Below, piece after piece: positions 63,923 through 64,000 of a stretch of DNA of 64,000 nucleotides. The translations under genes were made by a program, and so were the position numbers. The first letter of the stretch is position 1; every line of letters begins with the position of its first letter. The notes below the pieces were generated by a model. That model was not told where the DNA came from. It saw only the letters and a list, made by a program, of their open reading frames with translations, and made no database searches. The stretch is from Lysinibacillus irui (lineage in GTDB: Bacteria; Bacillota; Bacilli; Bacillales_A; Planococcaceae): positions 4,383,527-4,447,526 of the forward strand of contig NZ_CP113527.1 in NCBI RefSeq assembly GCF_028877475.1, written 5' to 3'.

Positions 63923-64000
63923 GTTGTAAAATGAACGTATTTACCATTTCTATAAATGCGATTTTTTTATGTATTGAACACTGTAAAGGAGATTAGCAGC

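Larger units (their letters stand above)
63398..64000. other. rpmH-dnaA intergenic region with oriC
   Basis: This 600-base gap contains the rpmH promoter (left), then the DnaA-box array of oriC, then the dnaA ribosome-binding site AAAGGAG at 63985-63991. No open frame or RNA gene is supported. Very AT-rich between 63480 and 63600. Confidence 0.85.

Noticed and set aside
1..64000. CRISPR array, insertion sequence, prophage or tRNA/rRNA genes
   Set aside because: No regularly spaced repeats, transposase or integrase genes, terminal inverted repeats or tRNA cloverleaf sequences were recognised by eye on either strand; a tRNAscan or IS search was not possible here.

Overview
The window is about 64 kb of low-GC Firmicute chromosome that runs up to the replication origin. 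Gene content and order (rpmH-rnpA-spoIIIJ-jag, mnmE-mnmG-rsmG, noc, parA-parB, yyaC, ychF, rpsF-ssb-rpsR, yybS-gdpP-rplI-dnaB, purA, walRKHIJ-htrA, rlmH) match the left flank of oriC in Bacillus-type bacteria. A spore-associated gene (yyaC), a spoIIIJ-type YidC and preQ1-I riboswitches fit an endospore-forming Bacillales member. The style of the proteins suggests Lysinibacillus or a close relative; that genus call is an inference from memory, not a database result. The last bases are a strong ribosome-binding site nine bases from the edge, so dnaA should start at the next base. The window is probably the end of a chromosome record linearised at dnaA.

Layout. 1-2.7 kb: end of a gluconate operon (truncated gntP, then gntZ). 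2.7-12.2 kb: accessory and signalling genes. These are a membrane diguanylate cyclase, a stand-alone BRCT protein, an ECF-type sigma factor with a DUF4179 membrane anti-sigma candidate, a lipoprotein cyclophilin, a large GAF-GAF-PAS-GGDEF-EAL protein, and a thiamine-diphosphate enzyme. 12.2-19.2 kb: a hypothetical protein with an internal duplication, a zinc-ribbon/TM/leucine-rich-repeat protein, a dihydrouridine synthase, and a LysR regulator divergent from a YhgE/Pip membrane protein. 19.4-22.7 kb: a queuosine block (queF, queC, queD, queE and a VUT-family transporter) with two separate preQ1-I riboswitches, each followed by a terminator. 22.9-29.2 kb: a large secreted subtilase and an amino-acid ABC importer. 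29.4-64 kb: the conserved core leading to oriC, almost all on the minus strand, so co-directional with a leftward fork from oriC.

How the genes work together. The core combines envelope homeostasis (WalRK with WalH/WalI, WalJ, HtrA and an M23/LysM hydrolase), c-di-AMP turnover (GdpP), replication (DnaB, SSB, oriC), segregation (ParA, ParB with a parS inside parB, Noc) and translation or tRNA modification (L9, L34, S6, S18, RnpA, MnmE/MnmG, RsmG, RlmH, Dus). Clusters of DnaA boxes occur at oriC, in the mnmE-jag gap and around rlmH/yyzF. I saw no rRNA, tRNA, CRISPR array, insertion sequence or prophage, and no obvious pseudogene. I found no clear undescribed multigene system. The most interesting items are the tandem preQ1 riboswitches with a co-regulated transporter, the ectopic DnaA-box clusters, the repeated TGTGATAA operator before the subtilase, and the zinc-ribbon/LRR membrane protein.
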